Below, in pieces: positions 16,769-25,325 of a DNA stretch of 64,000 bases. Origin of the DNA: Paraburkholderia solitsugae (GTDB taxonomy: Bacteria; Pseudomonadota; Gammaproteobacteria; Burkholderiales; Burkholderiaceae); NCBI RefSeq assembly GCF_013177695.1, contig NZ_WOEY01000166.1, forward strand, positions 1 to 64,000. The letters run 5' to 3'. The notes under the pieces are model-generated. The model saw nothing but the letters and a program-made list of their open reading frames with translations. It ran no database searches and was not told the DNA's origin. The position numbers were made by a program, and so were the translations under genes. The stretch's first letter is position 1. Each line of letters begins with the position of its first letter.

Positions 16769-18742
16769 TCACTGGAAGATGCCGAGTAGCGTCTGGAACA
16801 GGGTCTGCGCGGTCTGGATAACCTTGCTGTTCGCCTGATAGAGCTGCTGATACTGAAGCAGGTTGGCTGCTTCTTCGTTGATGTTCACGCCCGAGACCGA
16901 CTGCTGCGCGGTGGTGATCTGCGTCACCAGCGAGGTCTGCGCCGTGCTCGAGGTCTGAATCTGGTTGGTCTGGTTACCGATCTGGTTGACGTAGTTCGCA
17001 TACGCGCCCGTCAGCGTGACCGTGCCGCCCGACAATACCTTCGCCGCGGACAGGTTCGACAGCGCCAGCGCATTGCGGCCGTCGTTGCTCGCGCCGGTGT
17101 TCGGGCCGATGGTGAACGTGTCGCCCGCGGCCGGTGCGCCGCTGATCGTCACCGAAACGTTGTTCATCTGGCCCAAGGTCGGGTTGGTGATCGTCAGCGA
17201 CGCACCCGTGGCCGACGAATACGGCACCACGGTCGCCGCACTGGCGATCGGGTAAGGGGTAGGGGGCGTGCCAGCTACCGTCACCGTCGAACCGGCCGGG
17301 AAGCCGGACAGACCCGCGCCGTTGTACGACAGCGTGGTGGTCGCATTCGGCATCGTGTAGCCGGCCGTTACGGTGCCTTGTGTGATCGTACCGGTGCCGG
17401 TATTGCTCGGCGTTGCAGCGCCGAGCACCGGTGCCGCGGCGGCAATCGCCGACGGGTCCGTGGTCGCCGTGTTGAAGCTGTTCAGCGCGCCGCGGGTCGG
17501 TTCGACCGTGAACGAGTCGCCGGCTTTCATCGTGCCGGTGGTCGAGAAATTTAGACCGTTGATCGGCTGGGTCAGATTGGCCGCCGAACCCACCACGTTG
17601 CCGGTCGAATTGTCGGTCAGCGTGTAGGTGCTGCCGTTGTAGGACAGCGTGTAATCGCCGGTAGTCGGCTGCGCGGGATTCGCGAACGAGACGTTCAGCG
17701 ACGCGTTACCGGTGTTCTGCGTGTTCGCGTAGACGGTCGGGCCACCCACTGAGAACAGCGCGCCGCCTTGGGCGCCGGCGAGCGTGATGCCGAGGCCGTT
17801 CTGCGCGTTGACCTGGGCGGAAAAGCTCACCGCAATCGCGCCGAGTTGCGCTTCCGACGGATCGAGTGTCTGGCTGCGGAACGCCAGCAGGCCGCCCAGC
17901 GTGCCACCCGTGACCTTGCTGTCGGGCAGGTTTTGCGGCGCGGCGGCCGGGTTCGCACCGGCTTGGCCGAGATACTGCACCGACAGTTCGCTGGTGTCGC
18001 CTGTGGAAGGCGCCGTACCCAGGTTGTAGCTATTGGTGGACGACACGAGCGGCTGGCCGTTGGCCATGAACACGCTGTAGCTGCCGTTGCTGTTCACGAC
18101 GTTCACGCCGATCAGTTGCGACAGGTTCGACACGGCTTGATCGCGTTGATCCATCAGCTGGTTCGGCGGCTGACCTTGCGTGCTGGCCTGGGAGATCTGC
18201 CCGTTCAACTGGGCGATCTGTTGGGTGTAGCTGTTGATTTGCGCAACGGTGTTGCTGAGCTGCGTGTTGACGCTCTGGCGCATCGCGTCGTATTGCTGAC
18301 CCGCGGCATTGATCTGGTTCACGAGCGTCTGCGCGCCGCTTATCGCGCCCTGACGGGTGGACAGGCTGGAGGCGTTGTTCGAGACGTTCTGCAAACCGGT
18401 GAAGTAGCTGGTGATCGCGCTTGCAATGCCGGCTGTCGGGCTGCCGACCAGATTGTTCAGTTGCGAGATCATCGTGTTGTACGCCGTCAGCGAGCTGCCC
18501 GAGCTCTGGGCGTTGTTCAGCTCAGTGGTCAGGTACTGGCTGTACTGGCGCGTCACGGTGACGGTCGAGACACCCTGCGGCAGAAAACCCGAGCCGGTGT
18601 ACTGGCCGCCGGCTTCCGCATAAACGGGGGTTTCGATCGTATAGCCGGGCGTCGACGCGTTGCTGATGTTCTGGCCGGTCGTCGTGAGTCCCCACTGCGC
18701 AGCGTTCAGTCCGCTGAGGCCGATACTGATGAGATCTGACAT
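16769..18742 (-). CDS. flgK: Flagellar hook-associated protein FlgK (HAP1)
   Basis: Hook-filament junction protein of 657 residues. The N-terminus (MSDLISIGLSGLNAAQWGLTTTGQNISNASTPGYT) carries the rod/hook family motif and the C-terminus ends with the conserved NEEAANLLQYQQLYQANSKVIQTAQTLFQTLL. The long middle, rich in Thr, Ser, Asn and Gly, is a variable domain and makes the protein longer than the enterobacterial form. An AGGA precedes the start. It is co-transcribed with flgL. Confidence 0.96.
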   Translation of the reverse strand: MSDLISIGLSGLNAAQWGLTTTGQNISNASTPGYTIETPVYAEAGGQYTGSGFLPQGVSTVTVTRQYSQYLTTELNNAQSSGSSLTAYNTMISQLNNLVGSPTAGIASAITSYFTGLQNVSNNASSLSTRQGAISGAQTLVNQINAAGQQYDAMRQSVNTQLSNTVAQINSYTQQIAQLNGQISQASTQGQPPNQLMDQRDQAVSNLSQLIGVNVVNSNGSYSVFMANGQPLVSSTNSYNLGTAPSTGDTSELSVQYLGQAGANPAAAPQNLPDSKVTGGTLGGLLAFRSQTLDPSEAQLGAIAVSFSAQVNAQNGLGITLAGAQGGALFSVGGPTVYANTQNTGNASLNVSFANPAQPTTGDYTLSYNGSTYTLTDNSTGNVVGSAANLTQPINGLNFSTTGTMKAGDSFTVEPTRGALNSFNTATTDPSAIAAAAPVLGAATPSNTGTGTITQGTVTAGYTMPNATTTLSYNGAGLSGFPAGSTVTVAGTPPTPYPIASAATVVPYSSATGASLTITNPTLGQMNNVSVTISGAPAAGDTFTIGPNTGASNDGRNALALSNLSAAKVLSGGTVTLTGAYANYVNQIGNQTNQIQTSSTAQTSLVTQITTAQQSVSGVNINEEAANLLQYQQLYQANSKVIQTAQTLFQTLLGIFQ

Positions 18743-18804
18743 GCGTCATCCTGAAGGGCGACACCGACCACTTGCCGCCACGTTACTTGAACATCTTGTT
18801 TAAC

Positions 18805-18831
18805 GGCCCTCACGAGGAAAAATTGAGGGCC
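18805..18831. other. Stem-loop between the brake gene and flgK
   Basis: GGCCCTCA pairs with TGAGGGCC across an 11-base loop. It lies in the 156-bp gap upstream of flgK. Neither strand shows a clear T-run after the stem, so it may be a weak terminator, a processing site or a leader structure. Confidence 0.4.
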
Positions 18832-18898
18832 ATTCCGATGCTTGTTCGACGTTTGTTTCAACGTTTGCGAGGCGCGTGCCGCAAGGCTTCTGCACCGC

Positions 18899-19672
18899 TC
18901 AGCGCACCAGCGAACGGCGCTTCATTTCGAGTTGCGTAATCAGGCGTTGAAGCGTGTTTTCGGCGCTGCCCGGCAGCGTCAGAAAACGGAAGCCAAGTTG
19001 GTAGCGCTGCGTGCCGTTCGGCAACGCGGTGGAGCGGTGCGACACCAGTTGCAGATCAAGCGAAAGCCGGCCGAGCGTGCCGAGCGACAGTTCGCAATCC
19101 TGCAGCCGCGTGCCCATCGGCAATTCGGCCACGCGTTCATCCGTGGTGCGCATGCCGACGCCGCCAAGCGACAGATCGTGTACTTCGAAGCGAAACGTGT
19201 CGCCTTCGGGCAAACGGCCGCTGCACATATACGGATCGAGAATCGGCGCATCGACGCGGAAATACTCGCGGCGCTGCACATAGAACAGCACTTCAGGGAA
19301 GTCGGACTCGAATGCGGGCAGTCCTTCGTAGCGGGTCTCGCGCGGCGTGCCGGTGACGAACTCGACGCGCACACCGTCAGGCGACGCGTGGAACTGGCAG
19401 CGCGGCGCGCCCAATAAGCCTTTGTTCTGCTCGGCGAGCGCGCCCCAATCGAAAGTGAAGGTGCGCCCGCGCACGTCGACATCGAGCAGGCGCGTCACGA
19501 GCTGACCGCCCGCGTATTCAACGGTGAGGAAATCGCCTCGATTGACGAGGTTGCGTAACTGAACGCCGATCTCCAGCGGATTGCGACGGCCGAAATCGGG
19601 TGCGCTTTCGTCTAGGGTGGCGTGCGGCTGGCCGGGTGCGTCGGTCTGGCCGTGCGACTGGGTAGTATCCAT
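18899..19672 (-). CDS. ycgR: Flagellar brake protein YcgR (PilZ domain)
   Basis: A 257-residue cytosolic c-di-GMP effector that acts on the flagellar motor. The N-terminal YcgR domain (RNPLEIGVQLRNLVNRGDFLTVEY) is followed by a PilZ domain with YVQRREYFRVDAP and VHDLSLGGVGMR, which satisfies RxxxR and DxSxxG. The ATG at 19672 is chosen; an in-frame TTG at 19711 lies very close after AGGAG and would add 13 basic residues. It sits between flgJ and flgK, which are adjacent in many relatives, and has about 400 bp of its own upstream region. Confidence 0.88.
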   Translation of the reverse strand: MDTTQSHGQTDAPGQPHATLDESAPDFGRRNPLEIGVQLRNLVNRGDFLTVEYAGGQLVTRLLDVDVRGRTFTFDWGALAEQNKGLLGAPRCQFHASPDGVRVEFVTGTPRETRYEGLPAFESDFPEVLFYVQRREYFRVDAPILDPYMCSGRLPEGDTFRFEVHDLSLGGVGMRTTDERVAELPMGTRLQDCELSLGTLGRLSLDLQLVSHRSTALPNGTQRYQLGFRFLTLPGSAENTLQRLITQLEMKRRSLVR

Positions 19673-20082
19673 AGGCTTGCCGGTATGCTTGTTCTTGCGG
19701 GCGCGTGCCAAGGCTCCTGCCGGGGCTTTCGCGCGGTCTTCATCGAAGCCGCAGCACGCGCATTCAACCGGACATTACAACGCTTTCCGGTATCGGGTCT
19801 AACTGATTAGCGGCAGCGCCCAGCCAAAATTTAGGGGGCGGTTATGAAATATTTGCCGCAAACGTTAAAACCGATATACCGCGGATGAAATCCGGCGGCT
19901 TCGAATACTGGCGGCGATCAGCTGGTCACGCGGTTCGACCGGCCGCCCGTAGGCGGCCGGCCTCATCCGTCTTGTTATGCACCTGGCCCCGTCGCGTGCA
20001 TGGCTTTATTCGAGAAAATCACCCTGCATGAACTGATCAACCGCACGGTCGACTACGACCGCGTACCTGTATTAACGGCAGC
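19673..20082. other. Intergenic region between flgJ and ycgR with a strong hairpin
   Basis: No gene was seen. A perfect 9-bp stem (CCGGCCGCC with GGCGGCCGG, loop of four) lies at 19939-19960, 120 bp after the flgJ stop. It has no T-run on either side but could end or process the flgJ transcript. The A+T-rich part near 19840-19880 is the likely place for a ycgR promoter; no clear sigma-28 match was found on the correct strand. Confidence 0.45.
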
Positions 20083-21072
20083 TCAGCCCATTTTCTGCAT
20101 GATGGACATCAGTTTTTTCGCGTAATGCGGATCGGTCGCGTAACCCGCGCGCTGCATGCCGTTGGCAAAGCCATTCACGTCATGCGCGGAATTGATCACC
20201 TGCGCATAACGCGGGTTGCCCTTGAGCAGGCTCGCGTAGTCGGTCATCGCTTCCTGGTACGAGTCGTACGCACGGAATTTTTCGACGGTGCGCTGCGGTT
20301 TGCCGTTCACATATTCAGTCGTGACCGTCGAGACGGTCTTGCCGGTCCAGTCCTTGGTCGCCTTGATGCCGAACACGTTGTGGCTGGTCGAACCGTCCGA
20401 CTTCTTGATCTCGCTCTTGCCCCAGCCCGATTCGAGCGCGGCCTGGCCGATGATGAAGCGCGCCGGAATACCGGTTGCCGCGCTGGCGGCTTGCGCCGGC
20501 TCGGCCAACTTGTCGACGAAGGCATCGACCTTCGGCGAACTGCCGTCGCCTTTGATCGGCGGAGTCAGCGCGCTGTTGGCCGAGTAGCCCTTGCCCATCG
20601 CCAGTTGGCCGTTGGCCTGCGCATTGCCGTAGGCTCTCGCAAGCGCATTCAGCGCCGCGCTCTGGCCTTCGTCGCCGCCGCTGCCGCCACCCAGCGCACC
20701 GGCGAGGCCGCCGCTTGCACCATTCGCGCCGCCCACCTGCATGCCCTGATTGCGCATCATCTGCTTGAGCATCGCGTCAGCCACGCCAATGCCCTTCTGC
20801 GACAGCTGTTGCGACAACTGCTGATCCATCATCGACGTGAAGGTGGCGCTGTCGTGCGAATCGAACGGACCATCCTGTGGCGTCGCATCGCGCATGCTCT
20901 TCAGCATCATCTGCGTGAACACCGCGTCGAACTGCTGAGCGGCCATCTTCATGCCGGCTTGCGGCGAAGCCTTGGCTTGCGCACTCAATTTTCCGAAGCC
21001 TTGGACGTCGAGCGCGAAGCGCTGGGTCAGGTCGTTCGCCGCATTGGCGGAATTGGTCGTATCCGAATTCAT
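20083..21072 (-). CDS. flgJ: Flagellar rod-cap/muramidase protein FlgJ
   Basis: A 329-residue periplasmic protein with two functions. The N-terminal half is the rod-capping domain (QQFDAVFTQMMLKSMRDATPQDGPFDSHDSATFTSMMDQQL). The C-terminal half is a glucosaminidase/muramidase domain (IPARFIIGQAALESGWGKSEI, HNVFGIKA, YDSYQEAMTDYASLL) that opens peptidoglycan for the rod; the Glu of AALESGWG is the expected catalytic residue. A Gly/Ala/Ser-rich linker joins them. It starts 12 bases after flgI. Confidence 0.96.
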   Translation of the reverse strand: MNSDTTNSANAANDLTQRFALDVQGFGKLSAQAKASPQAGMKMAAQQFDAVFTQMMLKSMRDATPQDGPFDSHDSATFTSMMDQQLSQQLSQKGIGVADAMLKQMMRNQGMQVGGANGASGGLAGALGGGSGGDEGQSAALNALARAYGNAQANGQLAMGKGYSANSALTPPIKGDGSSPKVDAFVDKLAEPAQAASAATGIPARFIIGQAALESGWGKSEIKKSDGSTSHNVFGIKATKDWTGKTVSTVTTEYVNGKPQRTVEKFRAYDSYQEAMTDYASLLKGNPRYAQVINSAHDVNGFANGMQRAGYATDPHYAKKLMSIMQKMG

Positions 21073-21084
21073 CCTGTGTCTTCC

Positions 21085-22272
21085 TTAGATGATTTCCAGC
21101 TCGGCGCGCAGAGCGCCCGCCGCTTTCATGGCCTGCAGGATCGACATCAGATCCGCGGGCGTCGCACCGAGTGCGTTGAGCGCCTTCACCACTTCGGCAA
21201 GATTGGCGCCGGCGGTCACCATCTTCAGTGCGCCGTTGTCCTGCTTCATCTGAATCTGCGACTGTTTCTCCACCACCGTCTGGCCGTTCGAGAACGCACC
21301 CGGTTGGCTCACCACTGGCTGCGTATTGATCACCACCGACAGATTGCCGTGCGCCACCGCGCAGCTTTGCAGCGTGACCATCTGGTTCATCACGATCGAG
21401 CCGGTGCGCGCATTCAGGATCACCTTCGCGGCAGCTTGCGCCGGCTTGACGTCCAGGTTCTGCAATTGCGCCATGAAGGCGACCTGCTGCTCCGGATCGG
21501 TCGGCGCGCGCAGTTGAATCGTGCGGCCGTCGAGCGCCGTGGCCGTACCGCTGCCGAACGCGTTGTTCACCGCTGCCACCACGCGCTGCGTGGTGTCGTA
21601 GTCCATCTCGTTCAGGTCGAGCTGCATCGTGCCCGCTTGCGACACCGAGGTCGGCACCGCGCGTTCGACGATCGCGCCGCCGGCGACGCGGCCCGCATTG
21701 AGTGTGTTCACCTGCACCTTGCTGCCGTTCGCGCTCGCGCCAGCGCCGCCGACTGCCACGTTGCCCTGGCCAAGCGCATACACCTGGCCGTCCGCGCCCT
21801 TCAGCGGCGTGAGCAGCAGCGTGCCGCCGCGCAGGCTCTTCGAATTGCCGAGCGACGATACCGTCACGTCGATCGCTTCGCCGGGACGCGCGAACGGCGG
21901 CAGCACGGCCGTCACCATCACCGCGGCGACGTTCTTCAACTGGATATTCGACAACGACGACTGCGAGTTGCTCGAGCCCGCCGCCTGGTTGTTGATCGAG
22001 ATGCCGAGGTTCGCCAGCATGTTGGCGAGCGTCTGCGTGGTGAATGGCGTTTGCGTGGTCTGGTCGCCCGTACCGTCGAGACCGACGACGAGGCCGTAGC
22101 CGATCAGCGGGTTGTCGCGCACGCCCTGGATCTGCACAAGATCCTTCAGACGCTCGGCGTGAGCGGGGGTGACGGCCGGCAGTGCCGCGCAAGCCAGCGC
22201 GACGATGGCGAGGACGCGGCCGAGGTGGACGAGTCGCGTGAAGCGGCCGGGACGGGAGAAGACGGTACGCAT
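21085..22272 (-). CDS. flgI: Flagellar P-ring protein FlgI
   Basis: Periplasmic P-ring protein of 395 residues. It starts with a signal peptide (MRTVFSRPGRFTRLVHLGRV, then a hydrophobic stretch ending PAHA) and continues with the canonical ERLKDLVQIQGVRDNPLIGYGLVVGLDGTGDQT. The long open frame upstream is a shadow of flgH, and the ATG at 22272 lies two bases after the flgH stop, so this start is secure. Confidence 0.97.
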   Translation of the reverse strand: MRTVFSRPGRFTRLVHLGRVLAIVALACAALPAVTPAHAERLKDLVQIQGVRDNPLIGYGLVVGLDGTGDQTTQTPFTTQTLANMLANLGISINNQAAGSSNSQSSLSNIQLKNVAAVMVTAVLPPFARPGEAIDVTVSSLGNSKSLRGGTLLLTPLKGADGQVYALGQGNVAVGGAGASANGSKVQVNTLNAGRVAGGAIVERAVPTSVSQAGTMQLDLNEMDYDTTQRVVAAVNNAFGSGTATALDGRTIQLRAPTDPEQQVAFMAQLQNLDVKPAQAAAKVILNARTGSIVMNQMVTLQSCAVAHGNLSVVINTQPVVSQPGAFSNGQTVVEKQSQIQMKQDNGALKMVTAGANLAEVVKALNALGATPADLMSILQAMKAAGALRAELEII

Positions 22273-22274
22273 GA

Positions 22275-22973
22275 TCACCACGGCGACACGTTGAGGAAGA
22301 AGCGCTGCAGCCAGCCCATGTTCTCGGCCTCGTCGAGATAGCCCTTCGCGGAGTATTCGATCTTGGCGTCGGCCACCTGGGTCGAGTACACGGCATTGAG
22401 ACTGGAAATCGTGTTCGGATTCACGACGCCGGAGAAACGCACGAATTCGTTGCCCTGGTTGATCAGCATCTGCTTTTCGCCGCTCACCGTCAGGTTGCCG
22501 TTCGGCAGCACGCCCGTCACCGTCACGGTGATCGTGCCGTTGAAGGTGTTCGACGCGTTCGCACCACCGGTGCCGTTGAACACGTTCGCGCCGTTCGCGC
22601 TCAGATTGGTTTTGCCGAACAGTCCACCCAGGAAGCCCGCCGTCGGCACGCTGAAATTGGTGGTGCCCGTGCGATTCGCGTTGGCGCCCGACGATTTCGT
22701 CGCGTTGACGTTTTCCTGAATCACGATGGTCAGGATGTCGCCGACATTGCGCGGCCGCTGGTCTTCGAACAGCGGCCGGCCCGCGTAACCCGGGTTGTAG
22801 ATCGAGCCCGGCGTTTGTGCCTGCGGCGGCATCGGCGGCAAGGCCGTCATCGGTTGCTGGGTGATCGGCTGCTTCGGCACGAGGCCGCAACCGCCCATCG
22901 CCGCGAGCAGCGTGAGCTGCACGAGCGCCTGAGCGGTGCGCGAATGAACCGGATTACGAGTGAAGTGCGACAT
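22275..22973 (-). CDS. flgH: Flagellar L-ring lipoprotein FlgH
   Basis: Outer-membrane L-ring lipoprotein of 232 residues. The signal sequence ends in the lipobox MGGC, giving a lipidated Cys near residue 29. Conserved parts are LFEDQRPRNVGDILTIVIQENVNA, GTITVTVTGVLPNGNLTVSGEK and FSGVVNPNTISSLNAVYSTQVADAKIEY. It is followed immediately by flgI. Confidence 0.97.
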   Translation of the reverse strand: MSHFTRNPVHSRTAQALVQLTLLAAMGGCGLVPKQPITQQPMTALPPMPPQAQTPGSIYNPGYAGRPLFEDQRPRNVGDILTIVIQENVNATKSSGANANRTGTTNFSVPTAGFLGGLFGKTNLSANGANVFNGTGGANASNTFNGTITVTVTGVLPNGNLTVSGEKQMLINQGNEFVRFSGVVNPNTISSLNAVYSTQVADAKIEYSAKGYLDEAENMGWLQRFFLNVSPW

Positions 22974-23000
22974 CTTGATTACTGCCTTTCGAGAAAACGC

Positions 23001-23068
23001 CGGGCCGCCCCAAGTTTCCTTGTCCCCCTCGGGGGGGCCTGGCGCAAAGCGACAGGGTCGGGGGCGTT
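23001..23068. repeat. GC-rich dispersed-type intergenic element upstream of flgH
   Basis: The gap between flgG and flgH contains GGGCCGCCCCAAG, a CCCCCTCGGGGGGGC palindrome and GACAGGGTCGGGGGCG in close order. This arrangement resembles a repetitive intergenic motif common in Burkholderiaceae. The resemblance is from memory and the boundaries are approximate. Confidence 0.4.
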
Positions 23069-23091
23069 CTTAATTCCCAGTCCCTTAAGCC

Positions 23092-23880
23092 TTAAACCTG
23101 CATCTGGCTGAGGGTCTGCAGCATCTGGTCGGAGGTCGTCACGGCCTTGCTGTTGATTTCGTAAGCGCGCTGCGTCTGGATCATGTTCACCAGTTCCTGC
23201 ACCACGTTCACGTTCGATGCTTCCACGTAACCCTGATTCAGCGTGCCGGCGCCGTTCAGGCCCGGTTGCGCGATGTTCGGCGCGCCCGACGAAGCGGTTT
23301 CCGCGAACAGGTTTTCGCCCTTCGCATCCAGACCGGCCGGGTTGATGAAGGTCGCGACCTGCATCGAGCCGAGTTGCTGGCTGTTGGTCGAGCCGGCGAC
23401 AGTGATCGACACCACGCCGTCGCTGCCGATCGTGAGCGAGGTTGCGTTGTTCGGAATCGTGATGGCCGGGATGACCTGATAGCCGCTCGACGTCACGAGC
23501 TGGCCCTGTGCGTTGGTCTGGAACGAACCGTCGCGGGTGTAAGCGGTCGTGCCGTCGGGCATCTGCACCTGGAAGAAGCCCTGGCCGTTGATGGCGATGT
23601 CTTTCGAGTTGCCGGTCTGCTGCAGGTTGCCCTGCGTGTACAGACGCTCGGTGGCGACCTGTTGCACGCCGGTGCCAAGCTGGATACCGGACGGCAGTTC
23701 GGTTTGCTGAGTCGAGTTCGCACCCGGCTGGCGGATGGTCTGGTACAGCAGATCCTCGAACACCGCGCGCGAGCCCTTGAAGCCGTTGGTGCTGACGTTG
23801 GCGAGGTTGTTCGAAATCACGTCCATCTGCGCCTGCTGCGCATTCATGCCGGTAGCGGCGATGTAGAGTGAGCGATTCAT
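23092..23880 (-). CDS. flgG: Flagellar distal rod protein FlgG
   Basis: Distal rod protein of 262 residues. The N-terminus MNRSLYIAATGMNAQQAQMD with NNLANVSTNGFKGSRAVFEDL is the rod signature; the C-terminus NVNVVQELVNMIQTQRAYEINSKAVTTSDQMLQ is also diagnostic. A strong AGGAG lies eight bases before the ATG. Directly upstream stands a triplicated palindromic repeat instead of flgF, so the flg operon is interrupted here. Confidence 0.97.
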   Translation of the reverse strand: MNRSLYIAATGMNAQQAQMDVISNNLANVSTNGFKGSRAVFEDLLYQTIRQPGANSTQQTELPSGIQLGTGVQQVATERLYTQGNLQQTGNSKDIAINGQGFFQVQMPDGTTAYTRDGSFQTNAQGQLVTSSGYQVIPAITIPNNATSLTIGSDGVVSITVAGSTNSQQLGSMQVATFINPAGLDAKGENLFAETASSGAPNIAQPGLNGAGTLNQGYVEASNVNVVQELVNMIQTQRAYEINSKAVTTSDQMLQTLSQMQV

Positions 23881-23894
23881 TCTTCTTCTCCTAT

Positions 23895-24044
23895 GTCGAT
23901 CCGGAGTTAGTGCTTTAGCACTTACTCCGGTCCCATGCAGCGCGGTCGATCCGGAGTTAGTGCTTTAGCACTTACTCCGGTCCCATGCAGCGCGGTCGAT
24001 CCGGAGTTAGTGCTTTAGCACTTACTCCGGTCCCATGCAGGGCG
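23895..24044 (-). repeat. Three 50-bp tandem palindromic repeats upstream of flgG
   Basis: Three contiguous copies of a 50-bp unit; the first two are identical and the third differs by one base. Each contains the near-palindrome GGAGTTAGTGCTTTAGCAC followed by TTACTCC, able to form a hairpin, then GGTCCCATGCAG. Read leftward, the last copy runs straight into the flgG ribosome-binding site (CGACATAGGAGA). A degenerate relative lies in the same position before the gene at 50464-51315. Confidence 0.9.
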
Positions 24045-24129
24045 GTCGATTCGGACCGCCGGCGCGAGCCGCAGTGCGCCTATGATGCGAAGCGGGCTCG
24101 CGGACGCCGTATTGGCATGGCGCGTTCCT

Positions 24130-25221
24130 TCAGGCTTCTCCGGCTTCGGCCAACACCGGATAGTCGGTATAACCTTGTCCATCGCCGCCGAAGAACGTAT
24201 TGGGGTTCGCATCGTTCAGCGGTGCACCGGTCTTCAGGCGCGCAACGAAATCCGGGTTGGCCAGCACCATCTGGCCATAGGCTTCCAGATCAGCGAGCCC
24301 CGATGCGACGTCGGTGCCAGCCTGGTCGCGGGAGCGGCCGGGCCGGTTCAGGATCAGCGTGCCCGTCCAGCGCTTGCGAATGTCAGCCAGCAGCGGTTCG
24401 TTGCCCTGATGCGTGACGTGCAGGTACGCCAGACCGAGCTTGTCCAGTTCAGCCACCAGATAGCGGTAGAGCGCCGGTCCTTCGACGCCTTCGTCGATGC
24501 CCCACCGCGCCAGGCCAGGCGACAGACGAATGGCCGTCCTGTCAGCGCCGATTTCCTCAGCGATTGCAATCGCCACCTCAATGGCAAAGCGGGCACGGTT
24601 TTCGATCGAGCCGCCATATTCGTCGGTGCGGGCATTGGCGCTTGATGCAAGGAACTGATGGATCAGGTAGGCATTCGCACCGTGGATCTCGACGCCATCG
24701 GCGCCGGCCTCGATCGCGCGGCGTGCCGCGAAGCGGAAGTCGGACACCGTCTGGCGCACCTCCTCGGTCGTCAACGCACGCGGTACCGGAATGTCCTGCA
24801 TCCCCTTGGCCGTGAACATCGGCGTATCGGGCGCCGCGATGGCCGAAGGCGCGACGCTCTGACGATGATGCGGCGTGTTGTCCGGGTGCGACATGCGCCC
24901 TGCGTGCATGAGCTGGATGAAGATATGGCCACCGCGCTCATGGACGGCGGAGGTGATCTTTTTCCATCCCGCCGCATGCGCATTGGTATAGATGCCCGGC
25001 GTGGCAAGATAGCCCTGACCATCGTCAGACGGCTGAGTGCCTTCAGTCACAATCAGGCCGACACTCGCGCGCTGCGCGTAGTACTCCGCGGCCAACTCTC
25101 CCGGTGTGCCGTTACACCCGGCGCGGCTGCGGGTCAACGGCGCCATGACCAGGCGGTTCTTCAGTTCCAGCCTGCCGAGGCGAACGGGCGCAAACAGGCC
25201 CTCAAGTACGTTCGTAGTCAC
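24130..25221 (-). CDS. Old Yellow Enzyme family alkene reductase (NemA-like)
   Basis: FMN-dependent NAD(P)H oxidoreductase of 363 residues that reduces activated C=C bonds or nitro groups. Family features are the LFAPVRLGRLELKNRLVMAPLTRSRA start, IFIQLMHAGRMSH, EIHGANAYLIHQFLASSANARTDEYGGSIENR with the substrate-binding His/Asn pair, and NPDFVARLKTGAPLN near the end. The GTG at 25221 is chosen because AAGGAAG lies seven bases upstream; the frame before it is not OYE-like. It diverges from a LysR-type gene that probably controls it. Confidence 0.93.
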   Translation of the reverse strand: MTTNVLEGLFAPVRLGRLELKNRLVMAPLTRSRAGCNGTPGELAAEYYAQRASVGLIVTEGTQPSDDGQGYLATPGIYTNAHAAGWKKITSAVHERGGHIFIQLMHAGRMSHPDNTPHHRQSVAPSAIAAPDTPMFTAKGMQDIPVPRALTTEEVRQTVSDFRFAARRAIEAGADGVEIHGANAYLIHQFLASSANARTDEYGGSIENRARFAIEVAIAIAEEIGADRTAIRLSPGLARWGIDEGVEGPALYRYLVAELDKLGLAYLHVTHQGNEPLLADIRKRWTGTLILNRPGRSRDQAGTDVASGLADLEAYGQMVLANPDFVARLKTGAPLNDANPNTFFGGDGQGYTDYPVLAEAGEA

Positions 25222-25300
25222 GATCAACTTCCTTTTCAAAGATGTGTGAGCTACTGTACAAACTAGGCGATTGTTGAAAAAGTGGCTAAATTTGATAACT

Positions 25301-25320
25301 TTATCTACGTGGATAGATAA
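25301..25320. promoter_or_regulatory. Candidate LysR operator
   Basis: TTATCT and AGATAA form perfect inverted arms around an 8-base spacer, ending five bases before the LysR start and within the divergent 104-bp region. It contains the T-N11-A form expected of LysR boxes. Autoregulation plus control of the reductase gene is inferred. Confidence 0.5.
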
Positions 25321-25325
25321 TCGAC

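Noticed and set aside
17768..18739. A 323-residue plus-strand frame opposite flgK
   Set aside because: Antisense shadow of flgK with no recognisable domain.
20125..22341. A 738-residue open frame on the plus strand across flgJ and flgI
   Set aside because: It is antisense to three well-supported flagellar genes, has low-complexity Arg/His content and no family motif; it is a GC-rich shadow frame.
23895..24044. Possible CRISPR array
   Set aside because: The three 50-bp units are directly contiguous with no unique spacers, and no cas gene is nearby; it is a tandem palindromic repeat.
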